From Gemmata palustris (GTDB taxonomy: Bacteria; Planctomycetota; Planctomycetia; Gemmatales; Gemmataceae), in NCBI RefSeq assembly GCF_017939745.1, contig NZ_JAGKQQ010000001.1, positions 2,356,001 to 2,420,000 of the forward strand: 64,000 nucleotides of DNA. Reading direction: 5' to 3'. The translations under genes and the position numbers were made by a program. Below the pieces are notes generated by a model. The model had not been told where the DNA came from, did no database searches, and saw only the letters and a program-made list of their open reading frames with translations. The number at the start of each line of letters is the position of its first letter. The stretch's first letter is position 1. Below are positions 21,346 through 31,001 of this stretch, in pieces.

Positions 21346-23514
21346 ATGGACCCAAAACCGGTGACGACTCACTCTGGACCGATGACTATGGACCCGCGAC
21401 CAATGACCGTGCCCGGCGAGCCGACGAACATCCTGGTTGTCGACGATTTGCCGGAAAAGATTCTGGTTTACCGGACCATTCTGGGCGAACTGAACCAGAA
21501 CCTGATTACCGCCGCGTCCGGCGAGGAGGCCCTGCGCGCGGTGCTCGCCCACGACTTCGCGGTGATCCTGCTCGACGTCCAGATGCCCGGCATGAGCGGG
21601 CTGGAAACCGCGGCGCTGATCCGCCGGCGGAAGCGCTCGGCCCACACCCCGATCATCTTTCTGACGGCGTTCTCCGACGAGGTGCGGGCCACCGAGGGGT
21701 ACGCACAAGGAGCGGTGGATTACATCAGCACGCCGGTGGTGCCGGCGATCCTGCGCGCGAAGGTGCGGGTGTTCGCCGACCTGTACCGGATGGCGCAGCA
21801 GGTGCGCCGACAGGCCGAGGAGCGGATCGCACTGGCCGAAGAGCGCACGAGGCGCGCGGCCGCCGAAGAAGCGAACCAGCGCCTGGCGTTCCTCACCCAC
21901 GCGGGCGCAGTTCTAGCAGGTTCCCTCGACCAAACCGTGATCGCCCAGGACGCGATCCGCCTCGCCCTCTCGTACCTGGCCGACACCGCCGTTCTCGTTA
22001 CCCTCCCGAGCGACGGGCGTGAGGTCCGCGTCCTCCGGGGGCGCGGGGGACCGGCCGGGTCCGCGTTGGAAGCGGACCTGGGCCACGACGCACTGGAGCG
22101 CGACCTTGCTCGTGCGGTCGATCGAGCCGCCGCAGAGAACGCGACCGTCCCCCTCTCCGACAACGTCCTCGCGGTACCGCTCCGCGCCCGCGGACAGGTC
22201 ACCGCCGTTCTGGGGCTCTCGCGCCAACAAACGGGGCGCGCGTTCCCCGCGGCCGACGTCGCCGTTGCCGAAACGCTCGCGTCCCGGGTCGCGATGGCGC
22301 TCGAAAACGCCCGGCTCTACCACGAGCTGCAACAGGCCGACCGCCAGAAGAACGAGTTCCTCTCGATGCTGGCCCACGAGCTGCGTAACCCGCTCGCGCC
22401 GATTCGGAACGCAGCCGAAGTGCTCAACCACGACGGCATCAGCGCGGACCGCGTCCGGTGGGCGCACGGGGTGATCGACCGCCAGTTGACCCACCTCGTT
22501 CGACTCGTGGACGACCTGCTCGACGTGTCCCGGATCACGCTGGGGAAGATCCGGCTCGCGGTCGATCTGGTCGATTTGGAGAGTGCGATCACGCAGGCCG
22601 TCGAAGCCGTCGGGCCGCTGATCGACAAGTTCGGCCACCGGCTCGAGGTCGCGTTACCCGCCCACCCGGTTCACGTCCAGGGCGACCCGACGCGGTTGAT
22701 CCAGGTGTTCGCCAACCTGTTGAACAACGCCGCCAAATACACCGAGCCGGGCGGGCGAATCGGCCTCACCGCCGCGGTCAAAGCGGCCCCGTCGGGAGAC
22801 GGCACCGGCGCACACGCCCCCGCCCTCGTGGAGGTCCGCGTTCGGGACACGGGGGTCGGGATCGCCCCCGAACTCCTTCCGACCGTGTTCGACTTGTTCA
22901 CCCAGGCGAGCCGCTCCCTCGACCGGTCGCAGGGCGGACTGGGTATCGGGTTGACCCTCGTCCGCAGGCTGGTCGAGATGCACGGCGGGTTCGTCGAAGC
23001 GCACAGCGCGGGCGTCGGCCACGGGAGCGAATTCGCCGTCGTCCTCCCGGTCGCGGAAGTCCAACTCGCGCCGGCACCGGCCGCGCCCACTCGGTCGACC
23101 GAACCGCAGAGCGAACCCGCGCCCCTCCGGGTCGTTATCATCGATGACAACATCGACGGGGCGGAGAGCCTGGCCGACCTGATCGGTTTGCTCGGGCACC
23201 AGGCCCGAACCGCGCACGACGGCCCCACGGGAATCGACGCGGTCCGCGCCTTCGAGCCGGACGTCGTCCTGCTCGACATCGGGCTCCCGGGAATGGACGG
23301 GTTCGAGGTGGCCCGTCGGCTCCGCCGCGACCCGCGCGCCCGCGCCACACTGATTACCATTAGCGGGTACGGTCGGGACGAGGACCGCGCGTTGTCCCGG
23401 GAAGCCGGGTGCTCGTACCACTTCGTGAAGCCGGTCGAGATCCGCTCGCTCCAAACAATGTTCGCGGCGATCCAGTCCTCCCTTCACAGCGGTGCTCAGG
23501 TGAACCAGGGCTGA
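21346..23514 (+). CDS. REC-GAF-HisKA-HATPase-REC hybrid histidine kinase
   Basis: This protein of up to 722 residues lies 70 bp after the HAMP kinase and is probably co-transcribed with it. It has an N-terminal REC (LLDVQMPGMSG) whose conserved Lys-Pro is replaced by Thr-Pro (YISTPV, about residue 129), a short helical linker, a GAF domain (about 185-320), a HisKA box (LAHELRNPLAPI), an HATPase with GGLGIGLTLVRRL, and a C-terminal REC (LLDIGLPGMDG, Lys in VKPVE). No membrane segment is present. The start is uncertain: in-frame ATGs at 21346, 21385 and 21403 lack good ribosome sites, and the last (MTVPGEPTNILVVDD) best matches the start of the paralogue at 3491. It is that protein with a GAF domain inserted. 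Confidence 0.9.
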   Translation: MDPKPVTTHSGPMTMDPRPMTVPGEPTNILVVDDLPEKILVYRTILGELNQNLITAASGEEALRAVLAHDFAVILLDVQMPGMSGLETAALIRRRKRSAHTPIIFLTAFSDEVRATEGYAQGAVDYISTPVVPAILRAKVRVFADLYRMAQQVRRQAEERIALAEERTRRAAAEEANQRLAFLTHAGAVLAGSLDQTVIAQDAIRLALSYLADTAVLVTLPSDGREVRVLRGRGGPAGSALEADLGHDALERDLARAVDRAAAENATVPLSDNVLAVPLRARGQVTAVLGLSRQQTGRAFPAADVAVAETLASRVAMALENARLYHELQQADRQKNEFLSMLAHELRNPLAPIRNAAEVLNHDGISADRVRWAHGVIDRQLTHLVRLVDDLLDVSRITLGKIRLAVDLVDLESAITQAVEAVGPLIDKFGHRLEVALPAHPVHVQGDPTRLIQVFANLLNNAAKYTEPGGRIGLTAAVKAAPSGDGTGAHAPALVEVRVRDTGVGIAPELLPTVFDLFTQASRSLDRSQGGLGIGLTLVRRLVEMHGGFVEAHSAGVGHGSEFAVVLPVAEVQLAPAPAAPTRSTEPQSEPAPLRVVIIDDNIDGAESLADLIGLLGHQARTAHDGPTGIDAVRAFEPDVVLLDIGLPGMDGFEVARRLRRDPRARATLITISGYGRDEDRALSREAGCSYHFVKPVEIRSLQTMFAAIQSSLHSGAQVNQG

Positions 23515-23754
23515 AAAAACATCTTCGCCGCGGTCGACTTTTGTCGTTGCGCGTGCCGAACGCTGCGCCACATAGACAAACTCTACTCCGATTATACACA
23601 TTCAAGACACCCGATCTACGCCGTAACTTCACACATTCAGACATACACTTTCTCGTCCCCACTATTAGGCTAAACTGGGCTGCACAACGAACTATTTGAG
23701 CTGCTCCGGGTCGCTTGTGGCCCGTGTCCCACTACCGAACACAGAGGTCCGTAC

Positions 23755-24819
23755 ATGACTCCCCCCGCGAGTCGCCGGTCGGCATTTACGCTGATTGAAC
23801 TGCTGGTTGTGATCGCCATCATCGCCATCCTCATTGGCTTGCTCCTGCCCGCCGTGCAGAAGGTGCGCGAGGCCGCCGCACGCATGTCGTGCAGCAACAA
23901 CCTGAAGCAAATCGGCCTCGGGCTGCACACCTACGAATCGGCCAACGGGTACTTCCCGACCAGCGGTGAGGGGAACAGCACGGCCAGTCCGCCCGGAACC
24001 TGGATGGACGTCCATTCGACGCTCACGCAGGTGCTCCCGTACATCGAGCAGGACAACGTTTACAAAGCAATCAACCTGAACAATCGGTACAACTGGAGCG
24101 GGCACAACGCCGCATTCAAGGTCAAAATCAAGACGTTCCTGTGCCCGTCGAACGGCGCTTCACAGGATGACCCTGATGGTTATGGGCAAACGGACTACAT
24201 GCCCGTCGCTTACGTCGACATCGACCCGACCACCGGCACCCGTTGCACCCTCAACAGTTCCTGCGGAACGTACCGCAGTCCCGGGCTGTTGACGCTCCAT
24301 TACGGGGCCGATCCCGCGAGCGCTCCAACCGCGGGGAACCACATCTCGTCGTACACGAAGATGAGCCCGCGCCGGATCACGGCGGTGACGGACGGGACGA
24401 GCAACACGGTCGCGATCATCGAAGACGTTGGCAAAAACCACGAGTCGCTCTCGCCGTTCATGAAGGCCAACTACGCGGACAACTGCTCGGACTGCGTGAA
24501 CAAGTCCCCCACAAACCTGCGGAACAACTACCGGTGGGGCGAACCGGACAGCGCGAACGGCGTCTCCGGCCCGCACAACGACGGCACGAACAAAGTGGCT
24601 CGACTGAACAACAACGCGACCCCGAAGGGTGGCCCGACCTCGTGCCCGTGGTCGGTGAACAACTGCGGCCCGAACGACGAACCGTTCAGCTTCCACAGTG
24701 GCGGCGTCCAGGCCGTGTTCGGCGACGGGCACGTCCAGTTCCTCCGCGACTCGATCTCGGCCCAGACCCTGCGGGCCGTTATGACGGCCGACTTCGGCGA
24801 CCAAGTTAACCTGGACTAA
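23755..24819 (+). CDS. DUF1559 prepilin-like protein
   Basis: This 354-residue protein has a type IV prepilin leader: basic [10 protein letters not shown] followed by [16 protein letters not shown], so PilD-type peptidase cleavage would fall before Phe11. The residue before the cleavage site is Ala, not the usual Gly. The DUF1559 body follows, with [22 protein letters not shown] after the helix and the C-terminal [17 protein letters not shown] motif that marks the family. AGAGG precedes the ATG. These proteins are hugely expanded in planctomycetes and thought to be pseudopilin-like envelope proteins; the function is not established. A lipoprotein gene follows after a terminator. Confidence 0.93.
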   Translation: MTPPASRRSAFTLIELLVVIAIIAILIGLLLPAVQKVREAAARMSCSNNLKQIGLGLHTYESANGYFPTSGEGNSTASPPGTWMDVHSTLTQVLPYIEQDNVYKAINLNNRYNWSGHNAAFKVKIKTFLCPSNGASQDDPDGYGQTDYMPVAYVDIDPTTGTRCTLNSSCGTYRSPGLLTLHYGADPASAPTAGNHISSYTKMSPRRITAVTDGTSNTVAIIEDVGKNHESLSPFMKANYADNCSDCVNKSPTNLRNNYRWGEPDSANGVSGPHNDGTNKVARLNNNATPKGGPTSCPWSVNNCGPNDEPFSFHSGGVQAVFGDGHVQFLRDSISAQTLRAVMTADFGDQVNLD

Positions 24820-24841
24820 GCAGTATCGAGCGTTTGCACCC

Positions 24842-24877
24842 CGGCCACCGGCCCTCGGTCGGTGGCCGACTGTTTTT
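24842..24877 (+). terminator. Rho-independent terminator
   Basis: A perfect 9-bp GC stem (CGGCCACCG/CGGTGGCCG) with a 9-base loop is followed by ACTGTTTTT. It lies 23 bases after the DUF1559 stop. Confidence 0.85.
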
Positions 24878-24901
24878 CCCGACCCACGTGGAGTTCCAAC
24901 A

Positions 24902-25258
24902 ATGCGCTATCTCGTTCTTGCCGTGGCGGTCGCGTTCCTTTCCACCGGGTGTGGTGGAGAGGTGAAAAGCCCGCTCGGTGAGCGCGCGATTGTCAAAGGG
25001 AAGGTGATGGTCTCTGGCCAGCCTGTCACACGGGGCACGGTGGTTTACACCCCGGCAGAGGGGAACAAAGCCGACGAGCAGACCGGGCAAATTCAACCCT
25101 CTGGGGAGTACACGACTTCCGTTTTTCCCGGGAAATATAAGATCTCGGTCACCGGTTCTTCGTCCGTCCCAGCCAAGTACAAGTCCGCCCAATCTTCCGA
25201 TATGACGCTCGATATCCCCAGTGCCGGGAAGAACGACGCGGACATTGATCTGAAGTAA
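24902..25258 (+). CDS. Small lipoprotein with carboxypeptidase-regulatory-like fold
   Basis: This 118-residue protein has a lipobox (LSTGC, Cys17) after a hydrophobic leader. The rest reads as a small beta-sandwich: VKGKVMVSGQPVTRGTVVYTP, then GEYTTSVFPGKYKISV, the pattern of carboxypeptidase-regulatory or transthyretin-like domains. Such lipoproteins regularly follow DUF1559 genes in planctomycetes, which I take as functional linkage. GGAG precedes the ATG by eight bases. The terminator at 24842-24877 stands between the two genes, so the lipoprotein may depend on read-through or on its own promoter. Confidence 0.85.
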   Translation: MRYLVLAVAVAFLSTGCGGEVKSPLGERAIVKGKVMVSGQPVTRGTVVYTPAEGNKADEQTGQIQPSGEYTTSVFPGKYKISVTGSSSVPAKYKSAQSSDMTLDIPSAGKNDADIDLK

Positions 25259-25432
25259 CCGCTCGGGCCGGTGATCCGATCGTAGGCCTTCCGTCGAACG
25301 ACCGGGCATCTTTTTCGCTGTGATTTCTTGTTTACAACTCGTTCGCCCGGGTACGATCGGGACATGAGCGGTCGCCCCACACTGCCGGGGCTCGTCGGCC
25401 GCTCGCACCTCCCGACGCCCGCGTGATCGCCG

Positions 25433-27664
25433 ATGAACAATGAAGCACCGCCCACCGGGGTTCACACCCCAGCGCCCTGGGTCTGCCGCTCGTGCCACAA
25501 CGTTACGGGCGAGCAACCGGGGAACTGCCCGAGTTGCGGCGCCGCGCTCGAGCGCGGTGCCCTGTCCGCCGACACAACCTTCTCCACCCCGGAACGGCGA
25601 ACCGTCACGCGCCTGCTGTGGTTGGGGTTCGCGCTCGGAATCCCCCTTATCGGGCTCGGGGTTTTCGACGCGATCAGTCCCAGTAGGCCGGTGACCGAAG
25701 CGCTCGGAGAAAAAGTCTTTTTGCTCGTCCAGGCGGGGCTCTGTACCCCGCTCGTGCTCGTCTGCGCCGGCCCGATCTTCCGGCGCGCCTGGCGCTCGAT
25801 CCGCACCCGCCGGTTCACCCTCGATACGCTCCTCGGTCTGAGTATCGGCGCCGCGTTCGTCTACAGTTCGGTGGCCGTTGTGTACGCATGGTCCGGGGCG
25901 CAACCACTCCAGCCCCGGGCACCTGCCACGGAGCTCCGTCCCGAACTGGAGGGCGGGGTCCGGGCGGTCGCCCCCACTCAGCGCGGCACGATCGACCCCT
26001 TCTTCGAGAGCACGGGGATGATCGTGCTCCTCGCTCTCGCCGCCCGCGCGATTGAACTGCGAGCGCGCGACCGCGCCGCGACCGCGCTCCAACAACTCGC
26101 TCCACTCGCCCCGAGAACGGCCCGCGTCCTGCTCGTCGACGGAACCGAAGAAGACCGCGACGTCCAACTCGTGCGCCCCGGCGAACTCGTCCGGGTGCGC
26201 CCGTGCGAGCGCGTTCCCGTAGACGGTATCATCCGCGAGGGCACCACCACGATCGACGAATCAATGCTCACGGGCGAATCGACGCGCGCGGAGCGGGGGC
26301 CGGGCGGCTCCGTCCTCGCGGGAAGCGAGAACGGGCTGCGCGCGATTACGGTCGAAGCCACGCGCACCGGGTCCGATACGATCCTCGACCAAGTTGTGGG
26401 GCTGGTCAGCCAAGCACAGCAGCGGCGCGCCGAGTTCCAGCGAACCACGGACCGCCTCGTGGCGTGGTACGTTCCCGCGGTACTGGTGGCCGCACTCGCC
26501 GCGTTCGTCGGTTGGGCCGCGTTCGGTCCCGCGGGCTCGGCCCTGACCTACGCGGTCGTCTGCGCGGTCGGCGTTCTCGTGGTGGCGTGCCCCTGTGCGG
26601 CGGGCCTCGCCGGGTCCGTTGCGGTGGTGCTCGGGATGCGCCGCGCGGCCGGGGCCGGGATCTTGTTCCGGGACGCCGCGGCCCTTGAGCGCCTCGCGGC
26701 CGTCGATACCGTCGTGTTTGACAAGACGGGCACGCTCACCGAGGGGCGCCCGCGCCTGATCGAAATCATCCCGAACATCGGGACGTCCGGGAATCACGTC
26801 CTCGCCCTGGCCGCGGCCGTCGAGCGCGGGACCGAGCACCCGCTGGGTCTCGCGATCGTGTGGGAGGCCGTCAACCGGAAGCTCGAGATCACCCCGGCCG
26901 AAAGCGTGGAAGGCGTACTCGGTAAAGGGGTGCGCGGGCTCGTTGATGGCAACCGGGTGTCGGTCGGGCGCCTCGGGTTCATTCAGGAGTCCGGCGCGCA
27001 CAGCGAACTCATGCCGAGCGAGGCCCGGGCACACCGGCAGCGCGGGCACGTCGTTGTGTTCGTGGGCGCGGGTCCGCGCTGCACGGGGTTGATCGTGTTC
27101 AACGACCCGCTGCGCCTCGGCGCGCGGGGCGCGGTCGAGGGCCTCCGGGCCGCGGGGCTGAAACTGCTCCTGGCCACCGGGGATCACGCTGAGACCGCAC
27201 ACGGGGTCGCCCAGGCCGTCGGCATCACCGACGTGGTCGCGGACGCCCTCCCGGTCGAAAAGTTCGCCATCGTGCAGAAGCTCAAGGGCGAGGGGCGCAT
27301 CGTCGCCATGTGTGGTGATGGCATTAACGACGCACCGGCCCTCGTCGCGGCCGACGTGGGAGTCGCGCTCGCGAGCGGAACCCGGACCGCGATCAGTACC
27401 GCGGGGATCACCCTGGTTCACTCGGACCTTCAGGCGCTCGGGGTCGCGCGGGAACTGAGCCGGGCGACCGTGCGGACGATTCGCCGGAACCTGATCCTCG
27501 CGTTCGCCTTCAACGTCGTTGCGATTCCGATCGCTGCCGGCGCGCTGGTACCGTTCGGCGGGGGGCTCATCAATTCCGTTTGGGGCACCGCGGCGATGAG
27601 TTTCGGGGCGCTCGCGGTTCTGGCGAACTCCGCCCGCCTCGCCTTTTATCCCGTCGGCAAGTGA
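25433..27664 (+). CDS. P1B-type heavy-metal-transporting ATPase, atypical
   Basis: This 743-residue protein has the P-type ATPase motifs LTGEST, DKTGT with Asp430, EHPLG and GDGINDAP, and about eight membrane helices. The N-terminus carries a short Cys pair module (CRSC at 18-21, NCPSCGAALE at 31-40) resembling the heavy-metal-binding HMBD domain but without its Met/His. The metal site is CPC (386-388), as in copper exporters, but the normal CPCALGLATP reads CPCAAGLAGS, and the last helix has MSFGAL where copper pumps have MxxSS. Metal specificity is therefore uncertain. The stop is one base from the converging pstCA stop. No ribosome site is obvious before the ATG. Confidence 0.88.
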   Translation: MNNEAPPTGVHTPAPWVCRSCHNVTGEQPGNCPSCGAALERGALSADTTFSTPERRTVTRLLWLGFALGIPLIGLGVFDAISPSRPVTEALGEKVFLLVQAGLCTPLVLVCAGPIFRRAWRSIRTRRFTLDTLLGLSIGAAFVYSSVAVVYAWSGAQPLQPRAPATELRPELEGGVRAVAPTQRGTIDPFFESTGMIVLLALAARAIELRARDRAATALQQLAPLAPRTARVLLVDGTEEDRDVQLVRPGELVRVRPCERVPVDGIIREGTTTIDESMLTGESTRAERGPGGSVLAGSENGLRAITVEATRTGSDTILDQVVGLVSQAQQRRAEFQRTTDRLVAWYVPAVLVAALAAFVGWAAFGPAGSALTYAVVCAVGVLVVACPCAAGLAGSVAVVLGMRRAAGAGILFRDAAALERLAAVDTVVFDKTGTLTEGRPRLIEIIPNIGTSGNHVLALAAAVERGTEHPLGLAIVWEAVNRKLEITPAESVEGVLGKGVRGLVDGNRVSVGRLGFIQESGAHSELMPSEARAHRQRGHVVVFVGAGPRCTGLIVFNDPLRLGARGAVEGLRAAGLKLLLATGDHAETAHGVAQAVGITDVVADALPVEKFAIVQKLKGEGRIVAMCGDGINDAPALVAADVGVALASGTRTAISTAGITLVHSDLQALGVARELSRATVRTIRRNLILAFAFNVVAIPIAAGALVPFGGGLINSVWGTAAMSFGALAVLANSARLAFYPVGK

Positions 27665-27665
27665 C

Positions 27666-29510
27666 TCAATCGGCGCGGGCCGCGGCAACGACCCGCTTGC
27701 CCGAGAGGAGCCGAACGCCCACGTTGAGGAACATCACTACCGTCACCAGCACGAACGCCGCGGTCCACGCGAGTTGGATCTCCGGTGACCCCGGCGCGTA
27801 CTTCGCGAAATCGTAGATGTAGAACGGAAGGAACGGCGTCTCGTCCGACGGGGTTCGGGGCATGTACTGTGATCCACCGGCCGTCAAAATGAGCGGTGCC
27901 GTCTCACCCGCGATCCGCCCGACCGCCAGAAACACCCCCGTAATAATCGCCGGAAGCGCTGCGGGCAGGAGTACCTTCACCACCGTCTGCCACCGGCTCG
28001 CCCCGAGCGCGTAGCTCGCTTCGCGCAAACTGTTCGGCACCAGTCGCAGCGATTCTTCTGTGGCTCGGATCACGACCGGGAGCATCATCACCCCCAGCGC
28101 GAACGCACCGGCCCAACCGGAGAACTGCCCGCGTGACGTGGTCATCCACACCGGGTACACGAGCAGCGCGTACCCGAAAATTCCGATGACGATCGACGGC
28201 ACCGCGCCGAGCGTCTCCGCCACGAACCGGAGCGGCGCGACCATCCGATTGTTCCGGTACTCGGCGAGAAACACCGCGGTCAACACACCGACCGGTACCG
28301 CGAACGCGGTCGCCAGCCCCACCAGAATGCAGCTCCCGTACAGCGCGTGTGCGAGCCCGCGCCCGCCACTGTCGTTGGGAAGCTTGGTGAAGAAGTCCAA
28401 ATTCACCCCACCGGCCCCGCGAACGGTGATGTACCCGAGGATGAGGAACAGCGGCACCACGGTGAGGAACTGACACAGCGCCAGCGCCCAGCACATCACG
28501 CGGTCCGAGCGCTGGGCCTTCGATCGACTGGCCGTGATCTCCTCCGCGGTCCGCGCCGGTTGTCCGGTTTGACCCTCGGCCAGTTCGATCGGCCGGGCGC
28601 GGCGCGCGGCGGGCTTCGACATCCACCGCACCACGATTCGGGCCGTGAAATTCATCACCAGCGTGATGCCGAGTAGGAGCAGCCCGAGCGCGACGAGCGC
28701 CCCCTGCTTCACCCCGGGCGGCGCCTCGAACAGCTCTTTGGCGATCACGCTGGGAATGGTGTCGCCGGTGCCGTTCAGCCGGAAATCGAGGTAGTGCGAG
28801 TTGGCGATCACCATCGTGACGGCCATCGTTTCGCCGATCGCGCGCCCGAGCGCGAGGAAGCACGCGGCGATGACTCCGGGACGGGAGTAGGGGAGCACGA
28901 CGCGCCAGATCGTCTGCCAGCGGGTGGACCCCAGGGCGAGAGCGCCTTCGCGCTGCGACCGCGGGACCGCCTGCATCACGTCGAAACTGACGGCCGTGAT
29001 GTACGGCAGGATCATCACCGACAGCACCAGCCCCGCTGCGAGAATGCCCTGGCCGGACGCGATATTCGGCAATCCTAGCGTATCAAAGAACGGCGCGAGG
29101 CCCTGCTTCGCCAAGAACTCGCGCCCCCAGAAGCCATACACGACGCTCGGAATTGCCGCGAGGAGTTCGAGCAGGAACGCGCACACCTTCCGTAATCGCG
29201 GCGGGGCGAGTTCCGACAAGTAAGCCGCAGCGCCGACCCCGAGCGGCACCGCGATCAGCATCGCAATCAGCGACGTGGCGACGGTGCCGTACACGAACAC
29301 CAGCGCGCCGTACTCGTTGCCGTCGGGGAACCACTTGGTACTCGTGAGCAACCGGTACTTGCCCGGCTCGGACAGCACCGGCCACGCCTTATACACAAGC
29401 ACGGCGATCAGCGCCGCAGCAATCGAGAGCACGAACATGCCGGCCGACTGGCACAACCAGCGGAACACGAAGTCGCCGCGGGACGGTGGGTGCGATTGGT
29501 GTGCGGTCAT
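27666..29510 (-). CDS. pstCA: Fused phosphate ABC transporter permease PstC-PstA
   Basis: This single 614-residue protein contains both permeases of the high-affinity phosphate transporter. The N-terminal half (1 to about 310) is PstC-like with an EAA-type loop (GALALGSTRWQTIWRVVLP). A charged linker (about 320-365) leads to the PstA half (about 366-614) with its own loop (ASYALGASRWQTVVKVLLP). Normally these are separate subunits that pair in the membrane. The ATG at 29510 (MTAHQSHPPSRGD) is chosen because the first helix starts soon after; an upstream extension to 29573 lies in a repeat. pstS lies upstream on the same strand. No pstB or phoU gene is in the window. Confidence 0.93.
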   Translation of the reverse strand: MTAHQSHPPSRGDFVFRWLCQSAGMFVLSIAAALIAVLVYKAWPVLSEPGKYRLLTSTKWFPDGNEYGALVFVYGTVATSLIAMLIAVPLGVGAAAYLSELAPPRLRKVCAFLLELLAAIPSVVYGFWGREFLAKQGLAPFFDTLGLPNIASGQGILAAGLVLSVMILPYITAVSFDVMQAVPRSQREGALALGSTRWQTIWRVVLPYSRPGVIAACFLALGRAIGETMAVTMVIANSHYLDFRLNGTGDTIPSVIAKELFEAPPGVKQGALVALGLLLLGITLVMNFTARIVVRWMSKPAARRARPIELAEGQTGQPARTAEEITASRSKAQRSDRVMCWALALCQFLTVVPLFLILGYITVRGAGGVNLDFFTKLPNDSGGRGLAHALYGSCILVGLATAFAVPVGVLTAVFLAEYRNNRMVAPLRFVAETLGAVPSIVIGIFGYALLVYPVWMTTSRGQFSGWAGAFALGVMMLPVVIRATEESLRLVPNSLREASYALGASRWQTVVKVLLPAALPAIITGVFLAVGRIAGETAPLILTAGGSQYMPRTPSDETPFLPFYIYDFAKYAPGSPEIQLAWTAAFVLVTVVMFLNVGVRLLSGKRVVAAARAD

Positions 29511-29522
29511 GTGTGTATTGTT

Positions 29523-29675
29523 GTAGCCCCGTAAGGGGCGTCCGATGGTAGCCAGGGGTGAAGCGCAGCGCAACCCCTGGCGTGCGGAACCGGCATGTTT
29601 TGGTTAGCCCCGTAGGGGCGTCAGAGTGTAGCGCAGCGCAACCCCTGGCTACACTCTGACGCCCCTACGGGGCTA
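29523..29675. repeat. Palindromic AGCCCCGTA-type repeats between pstS and pstCA
   Basis: Bases 29605-29632 and 29648-29675 form a perfect 28-bp stem with a 15-base loop. A second, less regular copy at 29525-29581 shares the AGCCCCGTA start and the CGCAGCGCAACCCCTGG segment. The pair fills the spacer between pstS and pstCA. Similar palindromes are scattered through many bacterial genomes as REP-like elements; in this place one could stabilise the pstS mRNA. Confidence 0.9.
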
Positions 29676-29680
29676 TTCCG

Positions 29681-30748
29681 TCACTCGAACGTCACTTGCC
29701 CGAGCTTCTCCTGGATCTTCTTGCCCAACTCTTCGGGGAGCGGGGCGTAATCCATTTCCTTCGAGAACTTCTGCCCGTCCGTCGTCGCCCACTTCAGGAA
29801 CTCGACGATCGTCGGGCCGGTTTCCTTTGGCAGTTTGGCGAACAGGATCGCGTAGCTGATCCCCGAGATCGGGTAGGACTTCGCGCCCGCTGCGTCGGTC
29901 AACGAATACGTGAGGTCGTGCAGCGAGTACGGCTCCTTCTCCGGTTTCGCCTTGATCGCCTCCGCCGCGGCCGCGGTCACCCCGTCGGCGTCCGCGGAAA
30001 CCCACTCGCCCGCCTTGTTTTTCAGCTTCGCGGCCGCCAGTTCGTTCTTGCGGGCGAACAGCAACTCGACGTACCCGATGGTGCCCGCGTTACCCTTCAC
30101 GAACCCGGCCACACCGTCGTTGCCCTCTTGACCCACGACGCCCTGAACCCAGTCCGGTTTGGTGCTCGCCTTCAGTTTGCCGCCGCTCACCTTCGACAGG
30201 TACTCGGAGAAGATGTTCGAGGTACCGCTCTTTTCAGCACGAGCGACCACCACGATGTCCTTGTCCGGGAGCGCCACGCCGGGGTTCAGGTCGGCGATCC
30301 GCTTGGCGTTCCACTTCCGCACGCTCGGGTCGCGGAGGTAAATGTCGGCCAACACGTCGCCGGTCAGTTTCAGTTCCTTACCGCTGATTTCCGGCACGTT
30401 GTAGACCACCGCGACCGCGCCCATCGTCAGCGGGATGTGGACCACGTCGCCGCCCTTCTCCTTTGCGGCGGCGAGTTGCTCTTTCGTCATCGGCGCGTCC
30501 GAGCACCCGAAGTCCTTGGTCTTCGCGGTCATCTGCTCGACGCCGTAGCCGGACCCCTTCGAGACGTAGTCGATCTCGACGTTCTTGGCCGTTTTGTACT
30601 CGCCCGACCACTTCTGCATGAGCGGGTTAACGAACGTCGCGCCGCCGCCACTGATCCGCTGCGCCGACCGACCACCACCGCACCCCCCGCACCCGGCGAA
30701 AAAAGGCAGTGCGAACACCAACGCGGCGAAGGCAAGGAACCGGGGCAT
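29681..30748 (-). CDS. pstS: Phosphate-binding lipoprotein PstS
   Basis: This 355-residue protein starts at an ATG with GGAG eight bases upstream; the frame is open further to 31132 but without plausible sequence. The signal peptide ends at the lipobox FFAGC, so Cys20 is lipidated. The mature protein has PstS features: ISGGGATFVNPLMQKW at the start, SGYGVEQM, FGCSDAPM and RAEKSGTSNIFSEYL in the phosphate-binding cleft. It delivers phosphate to the PstCA permease encoded downstream. The 170-bp spacer to pstCA carries large palindromes. No Pho box was identified. Confidence 0.93.
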   Translation of the reverse strand: MPRFLAFAALVFALPFFAGCGGCGGGRSAQRISGGGATFVNPLMQKWSGEYKTAKNVEIDYVSKGSGYGVEQMTAKTKDFGCSDAPMTKEQLAAAKEKGGDVVHIPLTMGAVAVVYNVPEISGKELKLTGDVLADIYLRDPSVRKWNAKRIADLNPGVALPDKDIVVVARAEKSGTSNIFSEYLSKVSGGKLKASTKPDWVQGVVGQEGNDGVAGFVKGNAGTIGYVELLFARKNELAAAKLKNKAGEWVSADADGVTAAAAEAIKAKPEKEPYSLHDLTYSLTDAAGAKSYPISGISYAILFAKLPKETGPTIVEFLKWATTDGQKFSKEMDYAPLPEELGKKIQEKLGQVTFE

Positions 30749-31001
30749 CAGGTAGTCTCCGTGGGGACGGATCGGGCCAACGAGTGCGCACAACTTATCG
30801 CTGTCGGCACCCGCGGACAGCCCGCGATTCGTGAAGGTTTCGTGTAGCCCACGGGTGACGCTCGAACACTCGCCCTCGCAACATGTTGTCTCGCGCACGA
30901 AGGTAACCCCGGGCGCGAATCCGCGGTCTTTCTGAGCCACTTTCGCGGAACAAGAAGTCACCTCGATGTCGTCGGGGAGCACATGAGTGGGACGGTGGTG
31001 C

